Source: Nautilus pompilius (Eukaryota; Mollusca; Cephalopoda; Nautilida; Nautilidae). From it: DNA of 64,000 nt. The notes under the pieces are model-generated. The model made no database searches. It saw nothing but the letters and a program-made list of their open reading frames with translations, and was not told the origin of the DNA. Below are positions 14,401 to 28,690 of this stretch, in pieces. A program made the translations under genes and the position numbers. Numbering within the stretch: position 1 is the stretch's first letter; every line of letters starts with the position of its first letter. The DNA is taken from positions 868,001-932,000 of the forward strand of contig JACATO010000624.1 in the NCBI GenBank assembly GCA_018389105.1. The letters run 5' to 3'.

Positions 14401-17400
14401 AAACCACGTACTCACGCGAAAAGAAGACGGAACCTAATCTTTTGATATGATATATTTTAAAAGAGACATCTTGTTGTCAACAGGGAATTGCGAAGGAAAA
14501 CGGTCAAGTAAACAATGTGACTGTACTTTACTCAGGGAGGGCCGAAACCAATAGGCTGAATTTATTTCTATGGGTTTTTATCTTTACTTTACTGTCATTT
14601 TTAAGCATCGTTTGAATATCATCGATTTTTATAAACTCTAAAGTTCGTTATTGCCGATGTTGTTGGAAAATATTTCGTATCAGAATCCAAATGCTACCAG
14701 TCATGTCGCTGTGGAATAGTATATGTGGCACCTTTCACTAAACATCTGCAGTATTGGTCTTTATTAGAAATCTTCAATTTAAGATACAGAAGAAAACCGA
14801 AGTACGGGAGAAAATCTACGCAGCCAGCCCGACCGGAATTCGAACTATGGAAGAGCAATAGACTAAACGTCCGTCGATCAAATCTTCTTTGAAAGATTAC
14901 TGAACGAAAAAGGAATCCTTTTTCATTTTATGTTTAATAACTGCCATAAGAACGTTTTCAGATGTTATTTTGCTGATATTTTACCGTCTTTCGAATTCAT
15001 CAGAAAGTAAATAGACCTATAAATTTAACTTTCTATGGCAGTAATTTAACAGGTATGATAGTACCACAATTGCCGAATCAGTAAGGGTAAGTAAATTTCG
15101 TCTTTACTCGATATATTTTACTGATAAAGATCAACTTTGCACTATATTTACGGACAAATCAAAGACGTATTTTTGTTAAATATAAAAACTTAAAAATTAA
15201 ACTTTCAATCGATGCAAACTTTTACAAATTGAGCAAATCTGTCTGTATCCATTTTTGTTGAGATGCTGCTTGTCGTGAAACTTTACAAGGCAATCTTAAG
15301 AAAAACAAAAAAAAATTTATTCTGAAATTTGATTAATGAGTTTACAAAGATATGTAGACACTTATTAATAAATGCAAGCAATTTAACTTAACCATTTTTA
15401 ATTATAAAACATCGATGAAACTGTGGTTTCAGAGAGGCTGGATGTTGTTCAAGTTTACAAAAATAAGAATCCATTTCGAAAGGAAAACTGTTTAATTAAC
15501 CAGCTTTTTAAAATGGGAAATAAACAAAATGGATCTATATTTGAAGCGTGTACTCAGTTTCCGACATTCAAAAATAGTAAATTATCGTGCATTGACGATG
15601 GAGAAGTAAAATAAAAAGTTTCTTTTGGTAAAATAAATGCGTTAAAATAAGAAAAATAATTACTAGCTGGTCTGAGCGCTTGACAAGCTAAATTTATTAT
15701 TAAAACTACTTAAACATCGATTTTAGCATGCGAATGAATGTCATTATCCAGAGTCAAAAAGTATATATAAAAGTTCCGAGAAGACAACGTTTTTACTGTA
15801 TTTTTCTTCTTTGAGGACTCATGAGATAAGATATTAATGACGTTATACATACCAATTCTGGAGACTTTTGCCTAAGTTAAAACACAAATGATTATTGCTA
15901 TCATGAGGGAAGCGATTATCTTCAATTTAAACAAATGGCTAAATTCTTTAGTAGGATAGACCGGGGCTTGTTGTAACATGAATAAATCTTACGGCACTAG
16001 TAATTCATAATTAAACATATTAGGAAGAGTCAATTATAGCTAATCTTTTGGAAATTGCTGCTGTTGTAACACGTTAAACTGAAAATTCATACGCACTGTT
16101 TAAATAAAAACTTACGTAATTAATTTCTGTTTCTATTTTTTGGGAGGATCAAACATAGAATTTTAAAAAAATTTTTTTATGTTTAACTATGTAATTATTT
16201 ATTTAGCACATGTATGCTCGTGCATGATCGACAAGACAACAAGTAAAATAGAAAGGCGCCATAGCAATTCACAATGCAGCAAAAGACTTGTATGTTGAGG
16301 CGTTGTCCTAGAATAGATGACAGTAAAATTAGTGATTAATTTGTTTTAGGTATCTATCAGTAATCTTTTAATGTCAAATAATACTTCCCTGACAGCTTAA
16401 TACACACTTCATTAAGCCGGCGACTGTTTCATTTGAAACAACTGTTTTAAAAGTAACTCAAAACTAGAGCTGAATTAATCTTCGTTTACAGAAAAATATT
16501 GATTTTAAAACAGCTGTCAAGAATTAGTGGAGATTATCTGGCAAATTCTGTATCAGAGAACCCTTTTTTGGTAAAGTGGCTACTTCTCGACAAAACCTCG
16601 AGTAATATTGAGTATGTAGGAGTTTATCTTCACTCTGACTTTGTCGAATAAAGACCCTTCCTGGCTAAGTTAGTAAATATTACTTTATATTTACTAATCC
16701 GCTAGCTTCAGTGTTGAGCAGCTTCCTTCGTGTTAGGCTCTAACGTCACTTAGATAGATACAAGAGAACTTAATGGCAATGGGAGTATTTGACGTACTCC
16801 CTTTCTAATTTGTTTTGCCCAGTAATTATTTCAAAACTCTTTTGTCCCTTCAGACGAGAAGTCTTTCTTTCCTTCAGTTCTTAAAAGAAAGTTCAATCTA
16901 ACACATTACTAAACCTTTAACTAAGCTGAGAGTAGTCAAGTTGTATTCACGTTTTCACTCTGTTTTAATAATAATATTTTCTGTATGCACGCACAATTTT
17001 GGAAAGAGAAGAAAGAATTGGGTAAGCCGAAGGAAGCAGAAACATCTTTCTTGTTGATTCTCTAAAGAACAGGAAGTGTTTACGTGCAAAGTTAGTCATC
17101 AAAACCCGTTTTTATTCGATCAGAAAAGGCGTATCGATGGCAACCTTACTGTACACAAACAGCGCTGCACTACAATTTTACAGTAATTATTACTGCACAC
17201 GTTCGTCTTGAGACCCTTGTAATATACCGATGACTTGCATCTTGTTAAAATAATAACATTCTAAATGTACACCGTGGAACGTTACTAGTAAACGCTGTAA
17301 TTCTACTACGATGTTACGGCCACGTCACATTAATTTAAAGAAACAGACTATGACTTGCAAGACTGTAACATTACACCAGAATCTCTGAAGTAGCAGACCC

Positions 17401-20400
17401 AAACTGTTTGAGTTCCTTACGGAGCGCAGCCAGCTTTGTCAAAACTTGAAACACTTTCTCAACCCACGTTCGATGGTGTGCCTAGTGTTCCTTTACGCTC
17501 GAACAAATCAGGATGTGATCACGAGGAAATTTATCGGGATAAAACATTACGTAATTTTATATAGATATTACTTCATTTGATTTACATTTCCACAATTTTA
17601 AAAATATTTCGTCAATTATTTGTCCAACAAATAGTCTAATACTAAGATCTCTCTCCCCCTCCCCTGTTCTGTTTCCCTCTGCTTCTGTTTCTATGCCTAT
17701 CTCTATATTTGTATCGTTAACACACTGTATAATTTTGTTCGTTATGAAGACATTGATTGTATTCATTTGCTTATGTTTAAAATAATTTCTTTATAAGTCC
17801 AATACTTTCGAGGCCTTTTGACCTACTATAAATCGATTCTTCTTTCTGCGTATTCCTGCTTTTATTCTTAGATAAAGAGTGATGGCAGCTGTTCTGAACG
17901 GCCATATTTCAGTTGTTAATCCTATACTCTGACTGTTTTACCGTTCTGTTTTTACTTTAACGAGTTTTGATTTTATCTTATTTCAATTTTAGCCAAAATG
18001 ATTCGATAGCTGATTTTTTTTAAAATCTGCAGTCAGTATTTATTCATTTGTATAAATAAATTATATTTAAAAACACTAATGTTGTCTGTAGATATCTGAC
18101 TATAATTTCGTGTAACACTGAAATATTTGCAAAACAAACAATTATAAATCTATTTAAATTCAAATGAAATACATTATTACTTTTAAATTCGGAAGTTGGT
18201 TATATTCCAGACAATTTATCTCAAGATAGACAGAATGAACAAAACGTTCTACAGTGAGAAGCTTTATTTCATTATGCTGTACATGATTCGTGCTGGATTT
18301 TAGTGCACCTCTATTTAGCTGGGCTTTTTGTAATCCCAGCTAGATATGATCAAGGTGGGAAGCTACAGTAGCGGATCGTGACTTCGAAAAATCTCTATAC
18401 TCGAATACAGACGTCTGGGAAAAGGGCTGGAATGATAACTAGAAACTCGACCGTGCTGAAATGATGATCACTGGAAAAAATAAGATGCGTCTAACCTGAA
18501 AGCCAGTCATTAAGAGAAAATATGAAAAACCCGAAATCAACCCATCTTGAAAAAGATGCATGAATTTCTTATTACAGTCCGTTTTTACAGATGGCTATTT
18601 TATATAATATGTCAGTATTTTTGGTTATGGAATCAGGAGCCATCACCATGACCAGAATTTGAGGGACCAAACATTTTTGATATACTAATATCGGCATATT
18701 TTGGTACCTTAGTATCTAGTATTTTTGTACTATGAACCGAAAGACTTTTCCTATAGAAACAATAGTGATAGCTCGTTGAATAAAGAAATGAATTTTAATT
18801 ATTTTTCTGAAGATAGATCTTACAAAAATAAATAGTGGGTAAAGCTGTCGTAAGACATCATAATCCAGGCTGCACATTTGGAGCAGAAGTTATCAGCCTC
18901 GAGATGTGCTAGAGATTATTATATGCGAAATAAAAAATGTTTTAAAATTAGTTTAAACGTATCGATCTCTCATAGAACCCGCTTAGTTCTTCATGAAAAC
19001 AAAATATAAACAATAAATTTAACGATTTGCATGAAATAAATATAATTAATTACATTTACTTTGGTAATAAAATATTTTCAAATAATTACATTCATTTTAC
19101 AAATTTTAATGAAATACGGCTTAACATATTTCAAATGTTAGTAATTTTTCTTCGAGCTACTTAAATATTCCAGATAGATACTTGTGATTTTGTGCTTTTT
19201 CGGTGGGGAGACTCATCAGTGACCTCAGACCCCTTGCAAACGCCATATAGCACATTATCGTGAATAATAATAATAATAATAATGACAAAGCCAAGTTCCG
19301 TAGTTTACGATTCATATCTATGACGCATAAGGTGTTGTTGGTGGCTTTGTAGATTGGAGAGTTATCATGCTACTTAGCAGTTTTACAAAACTTTCAAAAC
19401 TTTACGAAACATACTTTTAGTTAGGAAGCAAAATGTGTTTATTACTAAACACTTCACTATTACTTTAAAGATGCGTTAGGATAAATGGGAAATACACTCA
19501 AAATTACAGGAATTCATATAAAGTAGTAACTTAGATAAAGGAAAAAACTAATTTAAGCATAATGCTGTTTTGCTTGTCTTAATAATTGCTCTTACATGTT
19601 AGAAATTTCAATTAAAGCCAAAATGCATTATATCAAAACGAAATATAATCTCTTTTCAGAGAAAGACACGTATAAAAGCGTTAAATCAGTTGTAAATTTA
19701 TTTCCCTCAGCTTATGTGGCCTTGTTATCAATTGTGAGGGAGTAACACGTGATATAACTGTACTTTATTTGCTTTTGTGTTACGAATTTATAGTAATTTT
19801 ATGCTAGACTTTAATGTGAAATACTCTAGACACAATTTGTCCTTTTATTAGAAATTTTTCAAAATTCAGAAACACTAAATTTTCATGACCAGTAAAGCAA
19901 AACAATCAAATATCCTCTGCCATTATTTAAATGACAAAACGATCCATTAAATAAAATGAGGCAAAATCATACCTATATATGTTCCTCATTTAGAGGTCAA
20001 GTATAAGAAATTGTCACATAAATAATTAAAGAAGTATAAATGGTGCCATAAAAATGTTGACACTGTTCGGGAATTATTTAGCTTTTACACTTTATAATGA
20101 GAAATTATTTTATTAGACAAGACTATAGACTGGCTTACAACATTTTGATTTGAAACTTTACTATGGCATACTACAAATTAACCTCATTAAATCATAGTAA
20201 AGGAAACTAAATTTTAGGTTATTTTTCACATTACTATTTTCCCTAAAAAGGTAATCTGTATTGTATACCTTACGTGAAATTAATCATCTTTTTAAGATGT
20301 ATCTCAGTGGTTAATTTGATTTACTAGTTTATAATTGGAAGCCTCAGTACTACTGTATAACTCCATTGTCAAGCAAAAATCATTATGCTCCCCTTCCTGG

Positions 20401-23400
20401 GATACTTCCAGTGAGACTGCTTCTTTAACGATTCTACAAACCAAAATACTTGAAGAAATGTATTGGGCGATTTTTCAGACAGTTTGGCAAACACGAAGCC
20501 AGATGGTGTAGCACTTTATCTTTCTTCTGAATAGAATAAAATGCAATGTATTAGTCTTTTTATGGGAAAGAAATTATTATTACTATGATTGGAAATTTAG
20601 TTTTTTCAGCATTTGTTTAAATAAGACAATTACAAGAAAAATACTTGATTTTCATTATGGTTTCAAGGCTGGACTGCTTTGCTGGAACCGTCTGTGAAGT
20701 CTGATTATTCCAGACCTTCAGTATGGAGTAAAACTTGGATTAGATTGCAACCATGGTGACGCATCCGCCTGCCTACTCAAGGGATCATTTCCTAGGCATA
20801 AAACCAAGTAATCATTTAAGCATTATATTTGATATAATCGGTTTCCTATCAGCTGCTGGCAGATATTTTCCAATATTCCTTCTCTTGGAGCAACTATAAT
20901 AAGAAACTGTAAAAAAAAGTGTAAACGCTCAGAACGCGGGCAAATTTTTATGATAATTTTTAACGTTAACGTGATGATGATTCGTGTTTGTTTTAAGCAA
21001 ATTTAAAAGAATAGTGATCTTGTATAAGCAATATTTTTGTTTGTTTCTTTAATGTAGTTTAATATCACAGAATTAGAAAAAATTTTCTTTCGTTTACTAA
21101 ATCTTTGTTGTTTTTATAGGTGACGTCACAGCCAACTTTTCTCGTTTGCCTTACGTCATAGAAATTACAAACGAAAGAAATTCTCATTTATATTAGCATG
21201 CTCTGTCCAAAAAGAAATAAAACAATTAAAACAAAACTTTGGAAAAAATTGAATTTAAACATCGCTAAACCGAAACGAATCAACAATGAGGCATGTTTAT
21301 TTATTATCATGAATAATGTAAAATGTATACCTCAATTAAGTTCTTTGTATTTATCTTTAATTTCATACATTCTATTGCTTTCAAATTGTTGAAACCACGC
21401 TTATATCATCCTTTTATCTTGTCCTCACTCAACAATATATTTTTTAAAGTGATCTGTGTTTAAAATATTTCAGATACTTGAATTTTTGCTACAAAGGCAC
21501 TGGCTTAACTTTTAGCCAGGTAATATTTTATTACGCATCCATTCGATTGACAAATTTTGAACTTAGCAGTGAAATTATATAAATGCAGGTCAGCCAGTTC
21601 TTCTTTCTTATTTGACCTTCCTTTTCAGACCATCACGTTTTTTAGGTCAGCTATTGAACTTTTAAAGAATTTTTTATATTCTAAACTAGAGTGAAAGTTT
21701 ACGTAATGCCAGAACTGAATATTACACCTGTACTTTTATTCTTAACATAGTATTTTTATATTATATGGCTTACCTTTTGCTAACTAAATCATTTGCTTCT
21801 TTTAGCAAGAATAGAAAGAAATTACGAGAGGAGTTTATATAAAATGATCGGAAATTTTAAAGTTGTTCTGTTATGAAACAATTTATGCATTTATTCATTA
21901 CTAATTTGTTTTTAACTCTTATGATGTCTTTATGTTTATTAGAAATAACATTTAATAAGTATAATTATCATATTTCTCTTTCTACTGTTAATCAGTGTTT
22001 TACTCCTATTAAATGTTACATTTAAAATGAGAGAATTTATAACAGAATTTTCAAGATTTTACTCGAATTAAAAGTAACATTATTATTGTCCCCTTTTATG
22101 TATTTATTTATTCGATTTTCTAACCACTGTTTTTATTTAAGGGCAACAAATTAGCATGCACTGAGGCATCTAGTAATGATACAAATTTATGATGTTACTA
22201 GAATACCATATGGAATCTGCGAATTCGCATTTTATTTACAAAGAAATAAGTATGTTTATGATGGACATGATTATTTTAAAACTGTGCCTGCATAATCTCA
22301 GAACAGACGAATTAAAAATTTTTTTAGTCTAACTAATTTTAAAATATTAAAATCTGACTCATTTCTTATTCTCATTAAAATACAGTGATCCCCATACAAG
22401 TAATATATTAAAGAACGTTTAACATCTCAAGTCATCAAAAGAAGGAAGTTGTATCTATTACTGTCTCGAACCATTAATATTAATAAGAAAATCAAACAGT
22501 AAAAAAGATATACTGGTTTTGCGTTAATACACGCCAACTACTTTTACCTGATTAAAATTACGTTCTTTGCAGTTACTAATATCAATATCCAAAAATAAAG
22601 GACTAGATTTAAATGTCGTTTCAAGAGTGGCATTTTCCTCTAACATCCAATGAGAATCTCCCTCAACTCGGAATTAGAACAATGAATTGCAGTGCAGAAA
22701 GCAAAGTAATATGAAATATATTGTAAGTTTTGTTGCCGAAAAATTAACAGCTTCTTTTGTAAGTATTCTGACAGAATTCATTTCCTTCGAGCTTCTATGA
22801 AGATGCAAGCGCGATATAAGAAAACGGATAATAGTGCAGAACTATAAAATGTTTCAGTTTTATTATGTTATTAAATGCTTAAAAATAGAACATCTCAATA
22901 TATCTTAAGATTATCTGGGTGTGGTTAGAAAGACATACATAGAAATCAAAACCAACTTATTTTATCTTGTTTAATTTTTTCAGGATATTTCAAGCCTGAC
23001 TCATTCATTTTTGTTCATGTTATATTTTATGTATCTGGCCATTTTCTGCATAATCTACAACCATAAGTGACAATGTGTCTGTATTTTAGAAATATAGCAA
23101 TTACTAAAAGATAAAATCATTTCATTCAGCCATTAGATAATACATTGTCTAACAGTTGTTAAAACTTGTGGTTAGTATTAACGTCGATAAATAACCAAAT
23201 ATGTACAAAAAATCAAATATTTTACATATCTACTCTTAAATATTTTTTTTACTAAACAAAAAGATAGACATTGTTTAACTGTTGGTTATAGTGACCTAAA
23301 ATACGAAATAACTGTTTTCCTAGTGTTTTCTTGCCATTCACTATTATTTTATACTTAATGTAATATAAATTTGAGATGATTTTTATGACAGTCAGAAAAG

Positions 23401-25020
23401 AATAGGTAAAGTTTAAATTCTGTTAAGTGATTTTAGAATATCTCCCCTCTCCGCCTTAAGTAAAGGTAAATAACAAAAATGAAAGTAATACTTTAGGTTA
23501 ATCACCGGCGGCCACCAAAAACTATGTATACCATACGTCAAGAGCCGTATTACGTTTGCACTGGAAACGTCCGTATTCAGTTGTCACAATGCCAATCAAC
23601 ACGTCATGCGCCCAATGTCGTGCCAGCCCATGCTAACCAGCAAAGACATAGTTCAGACGTCATCTCTCAAAGCTCAGAGCATCAAACACCTATCTGAACA
23701 GCCTAAAGATCAAGCATTTAAGACATCGTTCTCAGTTTGTTTACCTTAGCCCAGCAGTCTGAAACTTAGACTTCAATTTGCAAGCTGCTTAGCTTGTGCC
23801 GTTCAGAAATATATTCTACTTGCATTGCTTCTAAAACAAATTGATGGAAAAGTACTTATTATAATTAAAGGGTGACTAAAATTATTCCATCAGTGACATG
23901 AGTATGGATTTCTTTTTTAAAAATATTCTTTAGTTAACAAGATTACAAAGAGAGCATTTATAGACGTTTAGTGCTTTTATTATTCCACAGCTGAATCGAC
24001 AAAGACTACATTAATAATGTTTATTACAAAGATCCTATGAGTGCCAAATCTATACTTAATTGTCTTCATTATCATAAAATTTATTCATTTCAGCACAAAA
24101 TTGAGCACAGTATTTTGCTTAAAAACTGAAGGATATGCAATTGTTCTAGCTACGCCTCTAGATATTGTTAGCGTCCGTCATGAACTTTTGCTATTCGTGA
24201 ATCCTCTATTTCCAAAAACATTAAATGTTTATGCGAAGAAAAACTGACAAAACGAAACGAAAAAAAACAACTGAGTTTTCATACAACTGAGAAGTACGAG
24301 GAAGTGACAGTGGCACAAAAATAAAAGTCATCATTAATAAACATTAGTCGTATTAACTTTTTACTTGAATTCACCGTTTAAACATAATTTTGAAACATTT
24401 TAGTACTTGGAATGAATTATTTTTTATGGCTGTTGTTCTATAGTGCCATATATTGCAATGAATGATGTAATATCACCGTTGGTGCCTGAGGCAAACTCAT
24501 TAGCCATGACGTGGTTCATAACCTTTTAAACACTTAAGAAAATTTAAATGAGCTGCAAATGATAATACATTTCGTAAAACCGTGGAGCTTGTTAGTTCAA
24601 AGAATGATTTTTGCATTGCATACTAATCTAGTTAAGTTGTATATCGCGTAATTTGAATAAACAGAATATTTTTTTTAAATAACGGAGTAGCCATCTTTGA
24701 AAACTATTTCGAAAAAATATGAATGAGCGGTTGCTGGAGATTTACAGAAATTGGGGGATTCTCTCCTCTGTATTACTAGTAGTACCTGAAATAACATAGA
24801 TCTAATGTTCGGGAATCTTTTCCTGCTATCATGATTTTCTTATCGTCATCAGCATCATCTTCATCATCATTATTATTTATTGTACAGTAAAAGAGTGCTT
24901 TTGAGACCAAAGGTATTAATTTTCAGTATATATTTCTTGCAGTAAGCAAACAAAACATGCGTAATAAATATTTAATAAAAGTAAATAAAATCATCAAGTT
25001 TTTAATATTTTAATTTATGT
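14400..25020. other. AT-rich non-coding stretch
   Basis: Apart from the SINE-like relic at 14,776-14,880, nothing with coding character is visible. A short (TAA)n run occurs at about 19,262-19,282. A perfect CRE-type octamer TGACGTCA lies at 21,121-21,128. A slightly GC-richer patch at about 23,500-23,820 contains no assignable frame. An 8-bp-stem hairpin (TAGCTGGG ... CCCAGCTA) near 18,316-18,343 has no evident role. Confidence 0.55.
14776..14880 (-). repeat. SINE-like relic (tRNA-type head), minus strand
   Basis: Read on the minus strand, this segment contains a pol III B-box-like AGTTCGAATTCC. A stretch follows whose TTTTCTCCCGTACTTCGG and TTTTCTTCTGTAT blocks resemble the TTTTCTCGCTCTTCGA and TTTTTCCTGTGA blocks of the copy at 56.6 kb. 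The copy is 5'- and 3'-truncated or highly diverged. Assignment rests on similarity to the other in-window copies and on the B box. No convincing A box remains. Confidence 0.4.
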
Positions 25021-25084
25021 GACGTACCACAGGGTACGTTCTCTATGCGATAGACGGCGAGCCAGTAGAGATCGCGTGAATATT

Positions 25085-25775
25085 TTAGCTTCAAGTAAAG
25101 GTGTTAATATTTCTTCAAGAAGAGTAATATGCAAATTAGCGCAGTGGCCTCAATTTATGTGAAGCTTGCCGAAAACCTTTGTTAAGGAGAGGAAACCAAA
25201 AGAAAAGATTTAAATGAGCAACAGAAATGAAACAGTGGGATTAAAACGTGCTCTTCACAGAGGAGTCAGGGTTTATAATACTTGGCAGTAAACATAAGCA
25301 ATTTGCTAGAAGCCAGCCGAAGAACGATATAATAATGAGTGTACAACAGCCACAGGGAAGCAAGAATGGAGGGAGGATCATTACAAGTGGGGCTGCATAT
25401 CAATCAATGGTGTCAGAAATTTGCATAAAATCGAAGATATTCTGACTACCGGCAAAGTACAGGCAGATTCTCATCCATCATGCCATACTTTCAAAATGAC
25501 ATTTCATTGGACGGGAATTTATTGTCCAACATAACAATGACTCAAAGCATTCACGCATCTAGGTGAAAAACTGTATGGAATATATGGTTTTTGAACACTC
25601 ACAAAGATGCTTTAGCTTACACAAGGTCCTCATCTTTGAGGTTATATGAGGTTAAATAGGTACTGAGAAAGCCAAATAACAACGAAACATCTTTGATGAA
25701 TTGCAGAAAGTGCTACGAGATAGTTGGAACAATATCCCAAGTCATACTCTGATAATTTGTACACGAGTATGAACA
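25085..25775 (+). pseudogene. Tc1/mariner-type transposase, decayed
   Basis: This is a relic of a Tc1-family DDE transposase, the enzyme that cuts and pastes TA-flanked elements. Blocks appear in family order but in shifting frames. First is a helix-turn-helix-region piece, SKGVNISSRRV, near 25,091. Next is VLFTEESGF at 25,248, the region carrying the second catalytic acidic residue (family form VLFTDES, here Glu for Asp). Then come WGCISINGV near 25,390 and finally FDELQKVLRDSWNNIP near 25,693-25,740, the characteristic C-terminal block. Several stops and frameshifts separate them. The block with the third catalytic residue (SPDLNPIE in intact members) is no longer legible. No terminal inverted repeats were found, so element borders are unknown. 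It is certainly non-functional. Confidence 0.82.
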
Positions 25776-26109
25776 CAAAATGTTATACTCTGTATAAAGC
25801 AAAGGGTTCACATACCAAATATTAATGCACTGTACAACGTATACATTTTTCTTTTTATATTTTCTGTAAAAATAAATTATGTATGTATTGTATAGGTCTC
25901 TCAGTTGAAATTACTTATTATTGGTGCAAATCCTGTGTATATATTCCAAAAATATACGGTGTGTACTATCATATTAATTTGGCCCTCTACCGATAATACT
26001 TTAGTTTGTTACGGTAAAAGGCATTCAGAGACATGCAAAATATGGTGAAAATCCTTGTTAGCCCTTAGTCTAAATAACATTTTAGCGAGAACAGCTATTT
26101 GGTATGAAA

Positions 26110-26540
26110 TCAACCACATTTTGTATTATAGAATAGAACAGATCCCTGTGTATTCTGCGAAAACTCTTTAATTTTATCATACTGGTGAGACAAGACTATT
26201 ATCTTCAGCTGCGAACCAGATATTTTCATGTTCAGCCGAAGATCCAGATGTTTCCACAGATGCTTGATCGAATTCATGTGGTATATGAGTTGAGGAAAAC
26301 GTATGCTTTGAATGTTCTTCCAGTCTGTCCTTACGATAAAGATAACAAGGCGCACCTTGCTCATTGATAAATATTGACATCAGATATCTTGGTATGCTTG
26401 TTGATATAATAGTGAATAATGTTTCTTTAAAATGACAACGTAGTCAGCAGAACTGTGATGTCTATCGATCATGACATTCATGTTTCTAAGCTTGACCATA
26501 GCCTAAAGAAATTTGGTTTTCCGACCTTTGTTAGAACTTC
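26110..26540 (-). pseudogene. Tc1/mariner-type transposase fragment, minus strand
   Basis: On the minus strand a frame reads WKNIQSIRFPQL followed by YHMNSIKHLWKHLDLRL (about 26,283-26,230). This matches the pattern of the Tc1 block around the third catalytic residue (SPDMNPIEHLW-type), with Asn-Ser-Ile-Lys where Asn-Pro-Ile-Glu is expected, so the catalytic glutamate is lost. An overlapping minus-strand frame (26,177-26,380) is open for 67 codons but I recognise nothing in it. The relic lies about 0.4 kb from the plus-strand Tc1 relic in opposite orientation. The two are probably independent insertions, but a single rearranged element cannot be excluded. Confidence 0.45.
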
Positions 26541-26899
26541 TTCAAATTCAGGTATACTCTCTAGATGTTAAATACTAAAGTTTTAACTCATTGGAGAAAT
26601 GCTTTTACTGCCATTACTCACGAGTCTTGCCCAATATGTCCACTAACCAAGCTTTGGGAGTTTCTTGCGTACTGCACTTTCTTCGTGACCAAGTCTGAGG
26701 TAACATTGGATTCTTCATTTCATTTCACATTTAGATCAATAAGTAAGTTATGTTTATTTAATTTTAAGCTGAATTTTTTATTGTTTTTGTTGATAAAAAA
26801 AATTCAATTTTTTCTAATTTTGTTTGAAAGTCAATTTCTGCGTAAGCTTTGCCGTCCAAATTCATCATCAGTGTCATCTTGCCTTCTGTAGAAAATTTA

Positions 26900-27816
26900 T
26901 AAACAACGAAAGTTATATAGTCATTTTCGGCTTTGTTTTGTATTGCTAACTTGCTTTACATATGGTAACTTTAAAGCAATTACGTAATTATTACGCATGA
27001 GAGTCAAAGTTTACTAGAAGTAATGTAGCTTACGCGAAAAGTGTAATACTTATAGAATTGGTAATGGTGAGTTATTTTCTGTAGATTATAAAAGAGATGA
27101 GAATGAATATCAATGAAAGCAGCCATCTTTGAATTTTTGGTTATTTTTTCTCCTGTAACCAGCTTTTTATAATAAATCTATAATAAGGCCTTTCTACGTA
27201 TGCAAGTAAATAACTTTGGGCACGAACATTGTGATTTGTATTAACTTTGATGATAAACTAAGCGAAGTTTTTCTTTATTTTATTGCAAGAGAAGACAGCG
27301 GAACTAATTCTGCTGACGTCAGCAGGCCAAACACATAAAGTGGCCTTGAGAGAGCGCCATGATATATGAGCCACTCGGGTTATTAAGCTGCTTGTTGACT
27401 TTGCTTTCTTAATGCGCACCAAACTTCATTAACTGTTTTAAATAGAAATTTGCATTTCACCTTTAGACAGTTTTTAAAGTGCAGTGATAATGCATACGTA
27501 TTTATAAAAATATAACTGTTTTACAACATTTAAAATATACTATTAAAATAAAATTAAAACATGATCAATTTAATACAATGATCGTGCGAACGATGCTACG
27601 TCATTAAATTACAATTCTGCAGTCCCGCATGACTGTTCAAGGGCTTACACGCTTTTCGGTGAGGAACTCTGGAACAGCTATTTATTTCAATATACAATTC
27701 ATGCTAGACTCCATTTCTAATAGCGATTGTGCTGCCATCTATGGAATAAAAAAGATGCTACTATTGTTATTAAGTAAATGAAAATTTATATTACCACCAG
27801 TAATCCTTAATTAAAC
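26900..27816. other. AT-rich spacer with a perfect C-MARE palindrome
   Basis: There is no coding signal. The stretch between the Tc1 relics and the nested transposon contains the 16-bp palindrome CTGCTGACGTCAGCAG at 27,310-27,325, which is listed separately. Confidence 0.55.
27310..27325. promoter_or_regulatory. Perfect CRE-type Maf recognition element (C-MARE)
   Basis: CTGCTGACGTCAGCAG is a perfect 16-bp palindrome whose central 14 bases, TGCTGACGTCAGCA, equal the textbook C-MARE for large and small Maf bZIP dimers. It also includes the CREB/ATF octamer TGACGTCA. No linked gene is identifiable, so regulatory function is inferred from the motif alone. Confidence 0.4.
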
Positions 27817-28690
27817 TTTTAGATCAGAAGTGCACAACATACGGCCCGCAAGCCAGATCCGATCCGCCAACACATTATATCCGGCCTGCCAGTGAATGGG
27901 CCAAAATGAAAACATTTTAAAATGAATATTGCAGCCACATCTAATTCAATTATATAAGTTAGTTAGATGTGATACATTGCCACCTATTTGTTGTTTTCCA
28001 ATGTTTCAATCGATCACATTTTCTGCAGACAATATTTTCGTCATCTTAAATGGTTGGATAACCTGCAGAAGTCGACGAAGATAGCTGTCTATCGAGTCAT
28101 ATGCCTGGCAGCGCTGAGTGATGAACCCTGTACGGTCGACATCGGCGATGCCTCAAGGAGTTTCGCATTTGTTGCCGGCATCACCTTGGGGAACGCATGC
28201 CCTACGAGGAAATCCTCCGGTGGGTCAACACACGTAGTGCTAGACCATAATCGCCAGGAAGAGATCTTACTGTTTGGAACCTAACTGAAGTTGAATACTG
28301 TATGGAACTTATTTCACATCCGCAAGCGTCATTGCCCTCGCTTACCGCCATTTACTCGCTATCAGTCTCGTACTATTGTCACAGCGATGACTCACGCTTG
28401 TGTCACAGGCCACCGACTGCCGCCGCGGACAGGGGCTGCAAGCCGAACTGTGACTGCCAGTGCGGCTGACGCGATCGACGTCGCGTTGCCATTGTCTGAC
28501 GCCGCTGGGGCGTTCCGCCTGAGAAAACACGGAACTGCCACACGCCGCACCTCGTGGACAGGCGGTCAGCAAAAGGTACTTGCGGAGACAGTGACCTAAG
28601 CGCCGGACGCACAACAGTTCGGCTTCGCTCCCTAGATAAGCTAGGTGCCAACAACCTGATTAGGAAAACGTTATTTCTTCACGTGCTAAC

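Noticed and set aside
18316-18343. Hairpin TAGCTGGG...CCCAGCTA, and an Alu-like TGTAATCCCAGCTA string
   Set aside because: The short stem has no context in eukaryotic DNA, and a 14-base coincidence with a primate repeat is not evidence of relationship or contamination.
28291-28654. Overlapping frames on both strands in the GC-rich leader of the outer hAT
   Set aside because: GC-rich sequence lacks stops by composition. It lies between the transposon end and the transposase start, and none of the frames resembles a protein family.
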